Assembly (NCBI RefSeq): GCF_014647235.1
Contig: NZ_BMOU01000001.1
Span: 1,096,262 to 1,160,261 of the forward strand
Source: Haloarcula pellucida
Lineage (GTDB): Archaea; Halobacteriota; Halobacteria; Halobacteriales; Haloarculaceae
Reading direction: 5' to 3'
Length of the DNA stretch: 64,000 nt
Shown here: one piece after another, positions 27,809-36,458 of the stretch
Layout of the letters: every line of letters begins with the position of its first letter
How positions within the stretch are numbered: position 1 is the stretch's first letter
The notes under the pieces: generated by a model
The model's database searches: none
Told to the model about the DNA's origin: nothing
What the model saw: only the letters and a program-made list of their open reading frames with translations
Program-made: the position numbers and the translations under genes

Positions 27809-28003
27809 ATGACTTCTATCGAAACCCACCCGGTGGACGCCGCTGACCCACAGCGGTCGATCCATCAGCGCTCGAAGGGCGTGCTGTTCTGCCCGGCCTG
27901 CGGCCACGAGAGTCCAGTGGGTGGTGACTGGCACGTCGAACTGACCGGTGACACGCGGACCCGCCGCTGTCCCGACTGCCGGACGGTCGTGAGCGACCGC
28001 TAG
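27809..28003 (+). CDS. Small zinc-ribbon protein (64 aa)
   Basis: This 64-residue protein starts MTSIETHPVDAADPQRSIHQRSKG and has two CxxC pairs (CPAC and CPDC), giving a zinc ribbon. The IHQRSK segment is typical of a widespread haloarchaeal family of unknown function. Upstream lies the only clearly AT-rich stretch of the region (27752-27772, with AATAATTAAAC), a likely promoter. The stop shares CTAG with the convergent eIF2B-family gene. Confidence 0.78.
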   Translation: MTSIETHPVDAADPQRSIHQRSKGVLFCPACGHESPVGGDWHVELTGDTRTRRCPDCRTVVSDR

Positions 28004-28851
28004 TACTCGCGTATCTCTTCGTCTGTGACGACCGAATCGAGTAGCGACGTCGGCGTCGCGTCGTAGGCCGGATTGGCCACGCCGAACCCCTCTGCCGGTT
28101 CGCGCAGTACCTCTGCCGGCGACCGGAACTCGTTCTCGAAGGCGAACGCGCCGTCGACGAACTTCGCGTCTGCCCCCACCACAGTCATCGGGACGCCGGT
28201 GTCCTCGGCGGCCGTGGCGATGGGGTAGGTGCCGACCCGGTTGTACAGCGTGTCCGCTACGATACAGTCCATCCCGACCAGCACCCGGTCACACTCGGAC
28301 AGGTAGTGGCCCGCCGCGCTGTCGACGATGAGCGTCACGTCCACCCCGTCTCGCTCCGCGAGTTTCCGTGCCATCTTCCGGCCGAGGAACCGCGGTCGGG
28401 ACTCGGTAGTGTACACCTCGAAGGAGCGTCCCGATTCAAGCGCGTCGTCGATAGCCGTCAACACCGTCGAGGAGAAGTCGTGTGTCAACAGCGTGTCGTC
28501 GTCCGCGATGAGGTCTGCGGCGCGCGCCGCCGCGCGGTCCTTCGCGTACTCCACTTCGTCGACGACCGCGTCGATGGCCTCCCCAGTGAGTCGCTTCGCG
28601 GCGGCCACGTCGTCCGGGTCGGCGTCCGTGACGGCCTCGACGATCTCCAACTGCGTGGTGTGAAGCGATGCGTGCGACGGATTCGCCCGCCGGAGGGCGT
28701 TGCTGTTGCGCTCCAGCGTCCGGAGGTACTCCTCGACCGTCGGGAACTCCCGGTCTGTGAGGGCGCGCAACGCCTTTGCCGCCTTCATCGCCACCGTCGA
28801 GGAACTGTGGGTCTGCATCTCCTCGATTTCCTCGACTGTCTCGTCTATCAT
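28000..28851 (-). CDS. eIF2B alpha/beta/delta family protein (possible ribose-1,5-bisphosphate isomerase relative)
   Basis: This 283-residue protein has the eIF2B/methylthioribose-1-phosphate isomerase fold, with a helical N-terminal half and a Rossmann-like C-terminal half. Motifs include LTHDFSSTVLTAI, VYTTESRPRFLGRKMA, ILVDSAAGHYLSECDRVLVGMDCIVAD (here TLIVDSAAGHYL) and NRVGTYPIATAAEDTGVPMTVV. In archaea this family includes ribose-1,5-bisphosphate isomerase of the AMP pathway and orphan eIF2B homologues. I see nothing in the sequence that decides between them. Confidence 0.87.
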   Translation of the reverse strand: MIDETVEEIEEMQTHSSSTVAMKAAKALRALTDREFPTVEEYLRTLERNSNALRRANPSHASLHTTQLEIVEAVTDADPDDVAAAKRLTGEAIDAVVDEVEYAKDRAAARAADLIADDDTLLTHDFSSTVLTAIDDALESGRSFEVYTTESRPRFLGRKMARKLAERDGVDVTLIVDSAAGHYLSECDRVLVGMDCIVADTLYNRVGTYPIATAAEDTGVPMTVVGADAKFVDGAFAFENEFRSPAEVLREPAEGFGVANPAYDATPTSLLDSVVTDEEIREY

Positions 28852-28942
28852 GTGGGGGGTTGTGACCCGAATCGATATGTGCTTTCCCCTCTCGGGGAGC
28901 CGAACAGCATTTAACGCCGTCTACCCATGTAACTGGCAGGCG

Positions 28943-29377
28943 ATGGGTGGGCGCAGTCTCAGCGACGACACGATGGGGATGTCGGAGTCGATAGGCGTCG
29001 GTGTCCTCGTCTTCCTGACCATCTTCGTGACGGCCATCGTCGGCCTGAACGTCCTCGTCGTCGAAGACGACAGCGGCAGCGGCCTGCAAGCGAACTTCAC
29101 CTACGACTACGTCAGCGACAACGAACTCCTCTTGGTGACCTACAGCCGCGGCGACCAGCTCGAAGCGGGCAAAATCGAGTTCGAGGGGCCAAGCAAGCGG
29201 GTGACGTGGGCACGACTCGCGAACCGGAACAACACGTCGATGGTCGAACCCGGTGACATCGCGCAGTTGAGCAGCGGCAACGCCTACGGGCGACGCGTGA
29301 GCGCGAGAGACACCGTCGAGATATACTACAACCGGAGCGGCAACCGGACGAAGTTGGACGAGTGGAGCGGCGGGTGA
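28943..29377 (+). CDS. Archaeal type IV pilin-like protein
   Basis: This 144-residue protein has a short charged N-terminus (MGGRSLSDDTMGMSES). One hydrophobic helix (IGVGVLVFLTIFVTAIVGLNVLVV) and a beta-rich extracellular part follow, with LLVTYSRGDQLEAGKIEF and LAN..NTSMVEPGD. This matches the archaeal pilin N-terminal family, which is processed at the residue before the helix by the PibD peptidase. It is a lone pilin-like gene, not part of a pil operon. The ATG at 28943 gives the usual short leader. Confidence 0.83.
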   Translation: MGGRSLSDDTMGMSESIGVGVLVFLTIFVTAIVGLNVLVVEDDSGSGLQANFTYDYVSDNELLLVTYSRGDQLEAGKIEFEGPSKRVTWARLANRNNTSMVEPGDIAQLSSGNAYGRRVSARDTVEIYYNRSGNRTKLDEWSGG

Positions 29378-29456
29378 TACTGGTGGCTGTAACAAACTGA
29401 AGTAATTCGCCACCCCGGGGTGGTGAATATCTGTACGAACTTACAGCCACCAGTAT
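29377..29456. repeat. 80-bp near-palindrome (nested inverted repeats), possible MITE-like element
   Basis: The left arm ATACTGGTGGCTGTAA (29377-29392) is exactly complementary to the right arm at 29441-29456. Around the same centre (29416/29417) a second stem, ATTCGCCACCCC/GGGGTGGTGAAT (29405-29428), pairs with only a G-T mismatch. It starts at the last base of the pilin stop. It could be a compact mobile element, a repeat family or a strong transcription terminator. Confidence 0.75.
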
Positions 29457-29463
29457 GAGTCGT

Positions 29464-29524
29464 ACGGATCGTCGGAGCTGTGTACCGATGCCGACGATAC
29501 CGGTACGAGACTACGACGATCCGT
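29464..29524 (-). terminator. Second nested dyad at the 3' end of rtcB
   Basis: Outer arms ACGGATCGTCG (29464-29474) and CGACGATCCGT (29514-29524) match exactly. Inner arms GTACCG (29482-29487) and CGGTAC (29501-29506) share the same centre. The dyad begins two bases past the rtcB stop on the minus strand, so it would form a hairpin in the 3' end of that mRNA. Confidence 0.55.
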
Positions 29525-29525
29525 C

Positions 29526-30980
29526 TCAACCCTTGACGTTGCAGACGGGGAAGGTTCGGGCGACGCGGTCACCGATTCCCAGCGCGTCCGACACCCGGAC
29601 GACTTCGTCGACGTCTTTGTAGACGCCGGGTGCCTCCTCGGCCACCGTCGCCCCCGACTGCGCTTTGACGTAGACGTGCTGGTGGTCGCGCAGGTCGTCG
29701 CGCACGTCCTCGCCCCAGTACTCCTGTTTGGCCTGCGTCCTGCTCATCAACCGTCCGGCGCCGTGGGCCGTCGACCCGAACGTCTCCGCCAGCGAGTTCT
29801 CGCCGCCGCGGAGGACGTACGACCCGGCACCCATGCTCCCGGGGATGATGACGGGTTGGCCCACGTCGGCGTAGGCCGGCGGGAGTTCCGGCCGACCGGC
29901 GGGGAACGCCCGGGTCGCCCCCTTCCGGTGGACGTACAGTTCGCGGTCCTCGCCGTCCACGTCGTGAACCTCCTTCTTCGCGATGTTGTGGGCCACGTCG
30001 TACAGCAGTTCGAGGTCCTCCCGTTCGACGCCGAACACGTCCGTGAGCACGTCCCGCGTCCGGTGCATGACGAGTTGGCGGTTCACCCACGCGAAGTTGA
30101 TGGCCGCACACATCGCCCGGTAGTACTCGTCGGCCAGTTGCGACCCCGCGGGTGCCGCCGCGAGTTCCTTGTCGGGCAACTGGGCGAGCAAGTCGCCGTG
30201 GCGCTTCTCGATTTGTCGGAGGTAGTCCGTACACACCTGATGGCCGAGGCCACGGGAGCCACAGTGGATGAGAACGACGATCTGGTCCGGCGAGAGACCG
30301 AACTCCGTCGCCACGTCCTCGCGGTAGACGTCCGTGACGCGCTGGACTTCGAGGAAGTGGTTGCCAGAGCCCAGCGACCCGACCTGTTCTTTCCCCCGGT
30401 TCTTCGCTTTCTCCGAGACGACGCTGGCGTCGCCCTCTGGGCGGTACCCCTCGTCTTCGCAGTGCTCGAGGTCGGCCTCGGTGGCGTAGCCCTGTTCCAG
30501 CGCCCAGTCCATCCCGCGTTCGAGGATGGCGTCGACGTCCTCGACGGACCCCTCGTAGACGCCACCGCCGCCCAGTCCGGAGGGGACGGCCGCGAACAGG
30601 CGGTCGACGAGTTCTTCCTCGTGGCCCTGTACGTCGGCGTATTCGAGTGGTGTCGTCAGCATCCTGACGCCGCAGTTGATGTCGTAGCCCACCGCACCGG
30701 GCGAGATACACCCGTCCTCGGTGTCGATGCCGGCGACGCCGCCGACGGGGAAGCCGTACCCCTGATGGCCGTCGGGCATACACAGCGTGTACTTCTGCAC
30801 GCCGGGGAGGTGTGCGGAGTTTTGCAACTGTTCGAGCGTCTTGTCGTCGCTAATCTCATCCAGCAACTGCTCGCTCGCGAGAACGCGCGCCGGCACGCGC
30901 ATCCCGTCCGTCGGCGGAATCTCCCAGACGTACTCCCGGACCCGTTCGAGCGTGACCGAACCAGTGTCGTATGTCACCAT
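29526..30980 (-). CDS. rtcB: RNA-splicing ligase RtcB
   Basis: RtcB joins tRNA halves after intron removal, using GTP and Mn2+. The 484-residue protein has the canonical motifs: CMPDGHQGYGFPVGGV, the metal motif GAVGYDINCGVR, GSGNHFLEVQ and HCGSRGLGHQV. PGSMGAGSYVLRG, the HGAGR guanylation histidine and a final ARTFPVCNVKG complete them. Length equals that of archaeal RtcB. I chose the ATG at 30980; the frame continues nine codons upstream without support. There is no separate archease gene in the window. Confidence 0.97.
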   Translation of the reverse strand: MVTYDTGSVTLERVREYVWEIPPTDGMRVPARVLASEQLLDEISDDKTLEQLQNSAHLPGVQKYTLCMPDGHQGYGFPVGGVAGIDTEDGCISPGAVGYDINCGVRMLTTPLEYADVQGHEEELVDRLFAAVPSGLGGGGVYEGSVEDVDAILERGMDWALEQGYATEADLEHCEDEGYRPEGDASVVSEKAKNRGKEQVGSLGSGNHFLEVQRVTDVYREDVATEFGLSPDQIVVLIHCGSRGLGHQVCTDYLRQIEKRHGDLLAQLPDKELAAAPAGSQLADEYYRAMCAAINFAWVNRQLVMHRTRDVLTDVFGVEREDLELLYDVAHNIAKKEVHDVDGEDRELYVHRKGATRAFPAGRPELPPAYADVGQPVIIPGSMGAGSYVLRGGENSLAETFGSTAHGAGRLMSRTQAKQEYWGEDVRDDLRDHQHVYVKAQSGATVAEEAPGVYKDVDEVVRVSDALGIGDRVARTFPVCNVKG

Positions 30981-31028
30981 GTGTGAACGTCCGCCACGGA
31001 CGCCCAAATGTGTATGGTCGCTCGGCTG

Positions 31029-32123
31029 TCAGTCGGCGGGGACGACTGGTTCCTCGTCGGAGACGGCTGGTCGGCCGAACCAATGGTCGAAGGAAATCGG
31101 CCCGGCCCCCATCGTGAAGACGGCCGAGGCCATCCCGAAGAGGGTGATGTGAGCCAGCACCGGGTCGTCCGGCAGTCCGAACAGCGTCGTCGTAAAGAGG
31201 ACGAACGACGCGGCGGCCGCCCCGCGCGTGAAGAAGCCGGCGATCAGCGCGAGACCGACCAGCATCTCGGTCACGCCGGCACCGACGACCCACATCCCGG
31301 GGTCGACTGGCACGACGGCCGTGAGGTCGTACTTCTCGACGACCAACAGGCCGCTCCCCGGGTCGGCGAGTTTCTGGAACAGGCCCAGATAGACGAACGC
31401 GACGCCCATCCCGACCCGCAATACGGTCGGGACGTACGGGCGGAAGGGGTCGGTCACGTCGTCGAAGAACGCCTTCAGGTGATGGACCGGGTCGACGCGG
31501 CCGTAGTAGGTCCCTTCGGTGCTGGCGACCTCCTGTAACATGTCGTCGGCGCTCGGTCGGCCGCCGCCGACGACGAGCAAGGCGAGAAATGCCGGGACGT
31601 ACTCCATCGCGAGCACGACACCGGGGTCGACGGTCAGCGCCCACAGATAGGTGAGCAGGCCGACTGCGGTGACGATGCGCGTCGCCAGTCCGAACAGGAT
31701 GCAGAAGCCGAGGCCGATGAACAGCACCCTGACGAGCGGATTTGCGCTCGGGTCGAAGGTGACCGTCGGCGCGAACAGGTAGCCTTGGAACCCCGCACCG
31801 ACGAGCGGGAGTCCGACGGCGAGTCGGAGCATCCACGGCACGAGGTCGGCGTAGCCGGCGAGTTTCTCCCGCAGGATGACGATGTCGGCGATGGTCGGAC
31901 GGACCCAGAGATACGCGGCGATGCCAACGACGCCCGCGAGTCCGGACACGCCGAAGATGGCGGCGTTTATCGGATTCGAGAGGACCTCGATGAGGAAGGC
32001 GAGCGCGTCGAGTGCCGCACCGGGGCCGTCTGTGACGTAGTCGACGTGTGCAACAGCAGGCCGACTCGTCGCGACGACAGCGACCCCCAACAGAACCCCC
32101 GTGAGTATCGAACGGCGTTTCAT
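31029..32123 (-). CDS. DoxX-like membrane protein
   Basis: This 364-residue protein starts with a cleavable signal-like helix (MKRRSILTGVLLGVAVVATSRPAVAHVDYV). Then come about eight membrane helices, with a DoxX-type module in the C-terminal half (LRVGMGVAFVYLGLFQKL, VGAGVTEMLVGLALIAGFFTRGAA). DoxX modules often accompany quinone or sulfur redox proteins, but no such partner is nearby. The start at 32123 is chosen because the frame upstream lacks a signal. Confidence 0.8.
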   Translation of the reverse strand: MKRRSILTGVLLGVAVVATSRPAVAHVDYVTDGPGAALDALAFLIEVLSNPINAAIFGVSGLAGVVGIAAYLWVRPTIADIVILREKLAGYADLVPWMLRLAVGLPLVGAGFQGYLFAPTVTFDPSANPLVRVLFIGLGFCILFGLATRIVTAVGLLTYLWALTVDPGVVLAMEYVPAFLALLVVGGGRPSADDMLQEVASTEGTYYGRVDPVHHLKAFFDDVTDPFRPYVPTVLRVGMGVAFVYLGLFQKLADPGSGLLVVEKYDLTAVVPVDPGMWVVGAGVTEMLVGLALIAGFFTRGAAAASFVLFTTTLFGLPDDPVLAHITLFGMASAVFTMGAGPISFDHWFGRPAVSDEEPVVPAD

Positions 32124-32147
32124 ACACCCGCTAGGGCCACGAGACAC

Positions 32148-33185
32148 CTAATCCTGTTCCTCTTCGTCGCGTTCGATACCCTGTTGGGCCTCTGCATCCG
32201 GTTCGGCGTCGGGGGGCTGGATGTCTCGTGGCAGGTCGCTTTCGTCACCGAGCGTTCCGTTCCCCTGTTGGAGTTCTTCGGGGTGGTCCGCGTCGGTCCC
32301 GACCGTCTCCTCGGTATCCTGCCGGCGCGCCATAGCCTCTGGCGTCTCCGCGTGTTCTGGGTCCATGGTCTCGCTGTACGCGGCTTCACGGTCCTGTACG
32401 TCCGTCTGAGGCATCGGTTCGCGCATCGCACCGTCCGGTTGGTACTGCGCCTGTGCCGGGTGGCCGGCGCTGGCCGTCGTGTCCCCCGCTCCGATGGGTG
32501 TAGAGACAGTTCCCTCGCCGATAGCGACCCCGCTCGTGACGATAGAGCGGATGCCCTCCTCGACGGTCATGTCCACGTCGTACACCCGGTCCACCTCGAC
32601 GTGGATGACGTATCCGCCCATCACCGGGTTCGGCGCCATCGGCATGAACAGCGTCACCATCTCCCCGTTGTCCGTCGCGTCCTCGATACTCTGGGGCGTA
32701 CTCGCGGTGACGAAGGCGATGGTGAACGACCCCGCTGTCGGGTACTCGACGAGGACGACCTCCTTGAAACTCTGCGTGTCGCTGTCCAGTAACATGTCGC
32801 TCATCTCGTCGAAACTCGTATACAGTGAGCCGACGCCGGGGATGCGCTTCATCGTCGCGTCGAACGCTGACTCGATACGGCCGTTACCCGAACGCCGCTC
32901 GGCGACGAACCCGATACAGAAGACGCCGACGACCAGCACGACGAGCGCGAACACCTTCAGGAGCAACGGCGACGTCTCCGAGGGGCGAATCTGTGACCCG
33001 GTCATCTCGAAGGTGAACGCCACGATAGGGTCGAGCACGTTCGAGAGCGCGTTGACGATGACCCCCATGACCAACAGCGTCACCAGCAGCGGAATCGTCA
33101 AGGCGAATCCCGTGACGACGGCCCGCCGTGCCGTCGTCCTGACCGTCGTCGGCGAGACGCGACTCGGCGCTCTCCTGTCACTCAT
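32148..33185 (-). CDS. DUF502 family membrane protein
   Basis: This 345-residue protein has two N-terminal membrane helices with the conserved family region RRAVVTGFALTIPLLVTLLVM, then a soluble domain with SFKEVVLVEYPTAG, FVTA and the characteristic LFMPMAPNPVMGGYVIHV. The last 110 residues are a Gln/Asp/Pro-rich tail without homology (residues about 235-345), unusual for this family and probably disordered. The function of DUF502 is not known. Confidence 0.9.
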   Translation of the reverse strand: MSDRRAPSRVSPTTVRTTARRAVVTGFALTIPLLVTLLVMGVIVNALSNVLDPIVAFTFEMTGSQIRPSETSPLLLKVFALVVLVVGVFCIGFVAERRSGNGRIESAFDATMKRIPGVGSLYTSFDEMSDMLLDSDTQSFKEVVLVEYPTAGSFTIAFVTASTPQSIEDATDNGEMVTLFMPMAPNPVMGGYVIHVEVDRVYDVDMTVEEGIRSIVTSGVAIGEGTVSTPIGAGDTTASAGHPAQAQYQPDGAMREPMPQTDVQDREAAYSETMDPEHAETPEAMARRQDTEETVGTDADHPEELQQGNGTLGDESDLPRDIQPPDAEPDAEAQQGIERDEEEQD

Positions 33186-33274
33186 GCCGGCGACGACGGC
33201 GGGTAGTCGGAAAAAACTGCGCGTCAGCGTGTCGGCGGTGGAATTATATTCGTGCCGCTACTACGTGAGTGTCA

Positions 33275-33754
33275 GTGAGCGTCAACATCGAAACACGGGT
33301 CGTCGACCGGGGGAACGACGAGTACGTCGATGACGCGTGGCGACTCAAAGAGAACATCCGGGAAGCGGACGGTGTACTCCGGCAGCGCCGGGGCTTTTTC
33401 AGAAGCGCGTACCGCCGTTCGACGGTCTATCTCTACCTCGATCGCTCTTCGGACCGACTCGTGGGCTTCGCCGCGGTCCGTCGAGATGGCTACATCCTCT
33501 TTCTCGCCGTCGACGACGACTACCGTGGCCACGGGTTCGGGAAGCGCCTCGTCGCGCGCGTCGCCGAAGACTACGGGAGCGTGACCTGTCACGCCCGGTC
33601 GACGAACGAGGGCGCACTGGGTTTTTATAAGCACATCGGCTTCGAGATTCGACGCCGCATCGACAACTACTACGAGGACGGCGGCGACGCCTACTACCTC
33701 AAACTCGGCGACGACTCGATAACCGACAAATTATCGAAGTTCCTGCGCGGGTAG
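33275..33754 (+). CDS. GNAT family N-acetyltransferase
   Basis: This 159-residue GNAT enzyme has the acetyl-CoA pyrophosphate loop RGHGFGKRLV after VDDDY, then TCHARSTNEGALGFYKHIGFEI, the usual last strand and helix. The N-terminal half is family-specific (WRLKENIREADGVLRQRRGFF). No ATG is available; GTG at 33275 gives the start I have seen in relatives, and GTG at 33269 is the alternative. A TATA-like box (AATTATATTC) at about 33242-33251 favours a nearly leaderless start. The substrate is unknown; protein N-terminal or small-molecule acetylation are both possible. Confidence 0.87.
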   Translation: MSVNIETRVVDRGNDEYVDDAWRLKENIREADGVLRQRRGFFRSAYRRSTVYLYLDRSSDRLVGFAAVRRDGYILFLAVDDDYRGHGFGKRLVARVAEDYGSVTCHARSTNEGALGFYKHIGFEIRRRIDNYYEDGGDAYYLKLGDDSITDKLSKFLRG

Positions 33755-33793
33755 GAGAACCCTTTTGAACGGGTCCCCCCAACCGAGTCACCG

Positions 33794-34972
33794 ATGGAAG
33801 CGCGGACCCTCGAGTATCTCCGTGGCCGCTTCGGCGACCACTACCGTCGCACGTCGATAGCGCCGCCGCCGGCCGCGAACGAACGAGAGTGGGGGTTCAT
33901 CCCGTGGACGGACGGCCCCGGCGAGACGATGGTGCGCCACCGCTCGCTACTGGACCTCGGCGACATCGAGGAGTTCCTCGGTCGGAAGAAGCCACGCCAC
34001 GTCTACTTCTCGGCGGGCCGCTACGACGACCCCAGCGCCTCGTCGATGAGCGATAAGGGATGGCGCTCCTCGGACCTCGTCTTCGACTTAGACGCCGACC
34101 ACCTCCCCTCGGTCGTCCTCGGCGAGGACTCCTACGCCGAGATGCTCGCGAAGTGTAAGGACGCGTTAGTTCGCCTGCTCGACTTTCTGGAGGACGACTT
34201 CGCGTTCGACGACCTGACCGTCGTCTTCTCGGGCGGCCGCGGCTACCACGTCCACGTCCGCGACGAGTCGATACGCGGCCTCGAACGGGACGCCAGACGG
34301 GAGATAGTCGACTACGTTCGCGGCATCGGACTGGAGTTCGAAGAACTGGTCGAGATAGAGACGGTGGCCGGCACCGCCGGCCGGTCTAGCCCCGCCGAGA
34401 AGCGCACGCTCACCACCGAGGGCGGGTGGAGCGCGCGCGCCCACCGCCACATCATGTCGGAGGTCGACGCGTTGCTGGAGATGGACGAAACCGACGCTCT
34501 CGAACGGTTACAGCGGTACGAGGGCATCGGTGAAGGGAAGGCGACCGCGGCGCTCAACGCCGCCCGGAGCAACTACGACGAGTTAGCCGCCGGCAACATC
34601 GACGTCCACTCGGCGTTCTACCAGATTTCACAGGTGCTGGTCCACGAGGTTGTCGCCGACGAGAACGCTCCGATCGACGAACCGGTGACGACTGACACGA
34701 ACCGACTCATCCGTCTGCCCGGGTCGCTCCACGGCGGCAGCGGCCTCGAAGTCCAGCGCATCGACCGGGACGCAGTCGACGAGTTCGACCCGCTCGTCGA
34801 CGCGGTGCCAGAGACCTTCCGCGGCCACGAGATAACCGTCGAGGTGACCGACGGTGGCCTCGTCGAACTCGACGGGGATAGCTTTACAGTGGAGGCGGGT
34901 AATCACACAGTACCAGAGCACGTGGGCGTGTTCCTGATGGCCCGCGGTCGCGCCGAGAAGGGTGCAGAATGA
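33794..34972 (+). CDS. priS: DNA primase small subunit PriS
   Basis: This is the catalytic subunit of archaeal primase, 392 residues. The metal-binding motif FDLDAD is visible (D98 and D100), followed by FSGGRGYHVHVRD with the conserved Ser, Gly and His, and later LIRLPGSLHGGSG. It synthesises RNA primers with the PriL subunit, which is not in the window. Downstream, the GINS gene starts four bases before the priS stop, so the two replication proteins are co-translated. Confidence 0.96.
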   Translation: MEARTLEYLRGRFGDHYRRTSIAPPPAANEREWGFIPWTDGPGETMVRHRSLLDLGDIEEFLGRKKPRHVYFSAGRYDDPSASSMSDKGWRSSDLVFDLDADHLPSVVLGEDSYAEMLAKCKDALVRLLDFLEDDFAFDDLTVVFSGGRGYHVHVRDESIRGLERDARREIVDYVRGIGLEFEELVEIETVAGTAGRSSPAEKRTLTTEGGWSARAHRHIMSEVDALLEMDETDALERLQRYEGIGEGKATAALNAARSNYDELAAGNIDVHSAFYQISQVLVHEVVADENAPIDEPVTTDTNRLIRLPGSLHGGSGLEVQRIDRDAVDEFDPLVDAVPETFRGHEITVEVTDGGLVELDGDSFTVEAGNHTVPEHVGVFLMARGRAEKGAE

Positions 34973-35868
34973 ATCTCGACGAACTTCAATCGGTCCAGTC
35001 ACGCGAGCGCCAGACCGACCAGCTACAGCAGTTGCGCGCGACGTTCTACGAGGAGGCCGGCCAGTTCGTCAACCAACTCCGCGAGGAACGTGACCGTGCG
35101 GCCGACCGGGCCGACGACCCGTTCGACTCGCCGGAGGTCAACCGTCTCACCGACGACATCAAGACCGCCGAACAGACCGTCGAGGCCATCTACGAGCGCC
35201 GCGTCGGGAAAATCGTCAAGATGGCGTCGCTCGCGGCCGCCGACATGCCCACCGAAGACGACGGGCTGACACAGGAAGAACGGCACCTCTTCGAGACGAT
35301 GGTCGGGGCCATCAAGGAGAACCGCCAGCACGTCTTGGACGTCATCGCGGGCGAGGTACCGACCGGCGCCGTCGGCGACGGCGAGAGTTCGACGACGCAA
35401 CCGCCGACCGACGACGCCGGCACGCCGACGCAGGATTCGGCGCCAGCCCCGCCGTCCGACGTAGCGCCCGACGCGCCCCAGCGGACCGCCGACGAACCGG
35501 CGTCGAGCGTCGATGCGGCGGACCTCATGGGCGGTGGAGCCGACGCCTCGTCCGGTACCGACGCACAATCGGCCGAGGACGGCGACACGACCGACGCCCC
35601 GACGCCACCACCCGAAGAACCGGGCCCCCAGCGGCCGCCGGACGAAGCCGCGACGGCCGGCGGCGGTGACGAACCACCGGCGACCGGCGACCGAGACGGT
35701 GGGACGGACGACGTGGCCAGAAAGACCGTCCGTATCACGGACGACGTGGGCGAAATCTTCGGCGTCGACCAGCGCGAGTACGACCTCTCGACGGACGACG
35801 TGGTGACGCTGCCAGCCGACAATGCCGACCCGCTGGTCGAACGCGACGCCGCCGAACCGCTCGAGTAA
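34969..35868 (+). CDS. GINS complex subunit (haloarchaeal Gins51-type)
   Basis: The 299-residue protein has a helical A-domain (residues 1-120, LATFYEEAGQFV, KIVKMASLAAAD, EERHLFETMVGAIKENR). A low-complexity linker rich in Pro, Asp, Ala and Thr follows (about 130-245). The C-terminal beta domain carries KTVRITDDVGEIFGVDQREYDLSTDDVVTLP. This is the A-B order of Gins51/Psf1. It acts with MCM and GAN at replication forks. The 115-residue linker is much longer than in other archaea, as is usual in haloarchaea. It is coupled to priS by a four-base overlap. Confidence 0.93.
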   Translation: MNLDELQSVQSRERQTDQLQQLRATFYEEAGQFVNQLREERDRAADRADDPFDSPEVNRLTDDIKTAEQTVEAIYERRVGKIVKMASLAAADMPTEDDGLTQEERHLFETMVGAIKENRQHVLDVIAGEVPTGAVGDGESSTTQPPTDDAGTPTQDSAPAPPSDVAPDAPQRTADEPASSVDAADLMGGGADASSGTDAQSAEDGDTTDAPTPPPEEPGPQRPPDEAATAGGGDEPPATGDRDGGTDDVARKTVRITDDVGEIFGVDQREYDLSTDDVVTLPADNADPLVERDAAEPLE

Positions 35869-35952
35869 GCGGGACAGTGCCTCTCGGCAGTCGCTCGAAC
35901 GGCCCCCAGCCACGGGCGTAGTTATACGTCGTAGCCGGTCGAACCGAGTTAC

Positions 35953-36447
35953 ATGCTGACAACCCAGACGGCGAGACTTAGCCGAGGGGACCTCCCCGGA
36001 GTACTCGCGACGATTCTACTCGTCAACGTCGTCGGCGCGGCGCCGGCCGCCCTCGGCGGTCCCGACTCCGCGTGGTTCCAGCGCCTCGTCAAACCCGGTC
36101 TCTACCCACCGCCGTGGGTGTTCGGTGTCGTCTGGACGACCCTGTTTACGCTCATGGGCGTCGCACTCTACCTCGTCTGGCGGGCCGACGCGGGCCGGCA
36201 ACGGCGTCTCGCACTGGGCCTGTTCGCCGCACAGATGGCGTTCAACGTCGCGTGGACGCCGACGTTCTTTCAGGCACAGAACCTCACGCTGGCGCTCGGG
36301 GTCATCCTCGGCCTGTTGGCCCTGCTACTGCCGACGACAGTCGCCTTCTACCGGGTCCGTCGGCGGGCCGGTCTGCTGCTCGTCCCGTACCTGCTGTGGG
36401 TGGCCTTCGCCGCCGTCCTGAACTACCGCTTCGTCGCAGTGAACTGA
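35953..36447 (+). CDS. TspO/MBR family protein
   Basis: This 164-residue protein has five membrane helices with the conserved TspO motifs AWFQRLVKPGLYPPPWVFGVVWTTLF, YLVWRAD, and the Asn/Trp-rich end of helix three (QMAFNVAWTPTFF). TspO proteins bind porphyrins and act in stress control; bacterial forms modulate photosynthesis genes. The C-terminal helix ends LNYRFVAVN. It is convergent with the htrA gene. Confidence 0.94.
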   Translation: MLTTQTARLSRGDLPGVLATILLVNVVGAAPAALGGPDSAWFQRLVKPGLYPPPWVFGVVWTTLFTLMGVALYLVWRADAGRQRRLALGLFAAQMAFNVAWTPTFFQAQNLTLALGVILGLLALLLPTTVAFYRVRRRAGLLLVPYLLWVAFAAVLNYRFVAVN

Positions 36448-36458
36448 CGCCCGACGGG

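Noticed and set aside
30856-32127. 423-codon ORF overlapping the DoxX-like gene
   Set aside because: Same-strand shadow frame, almost entirely Arg/Pro/Gly; the DoxX-like frame has membrane helices.
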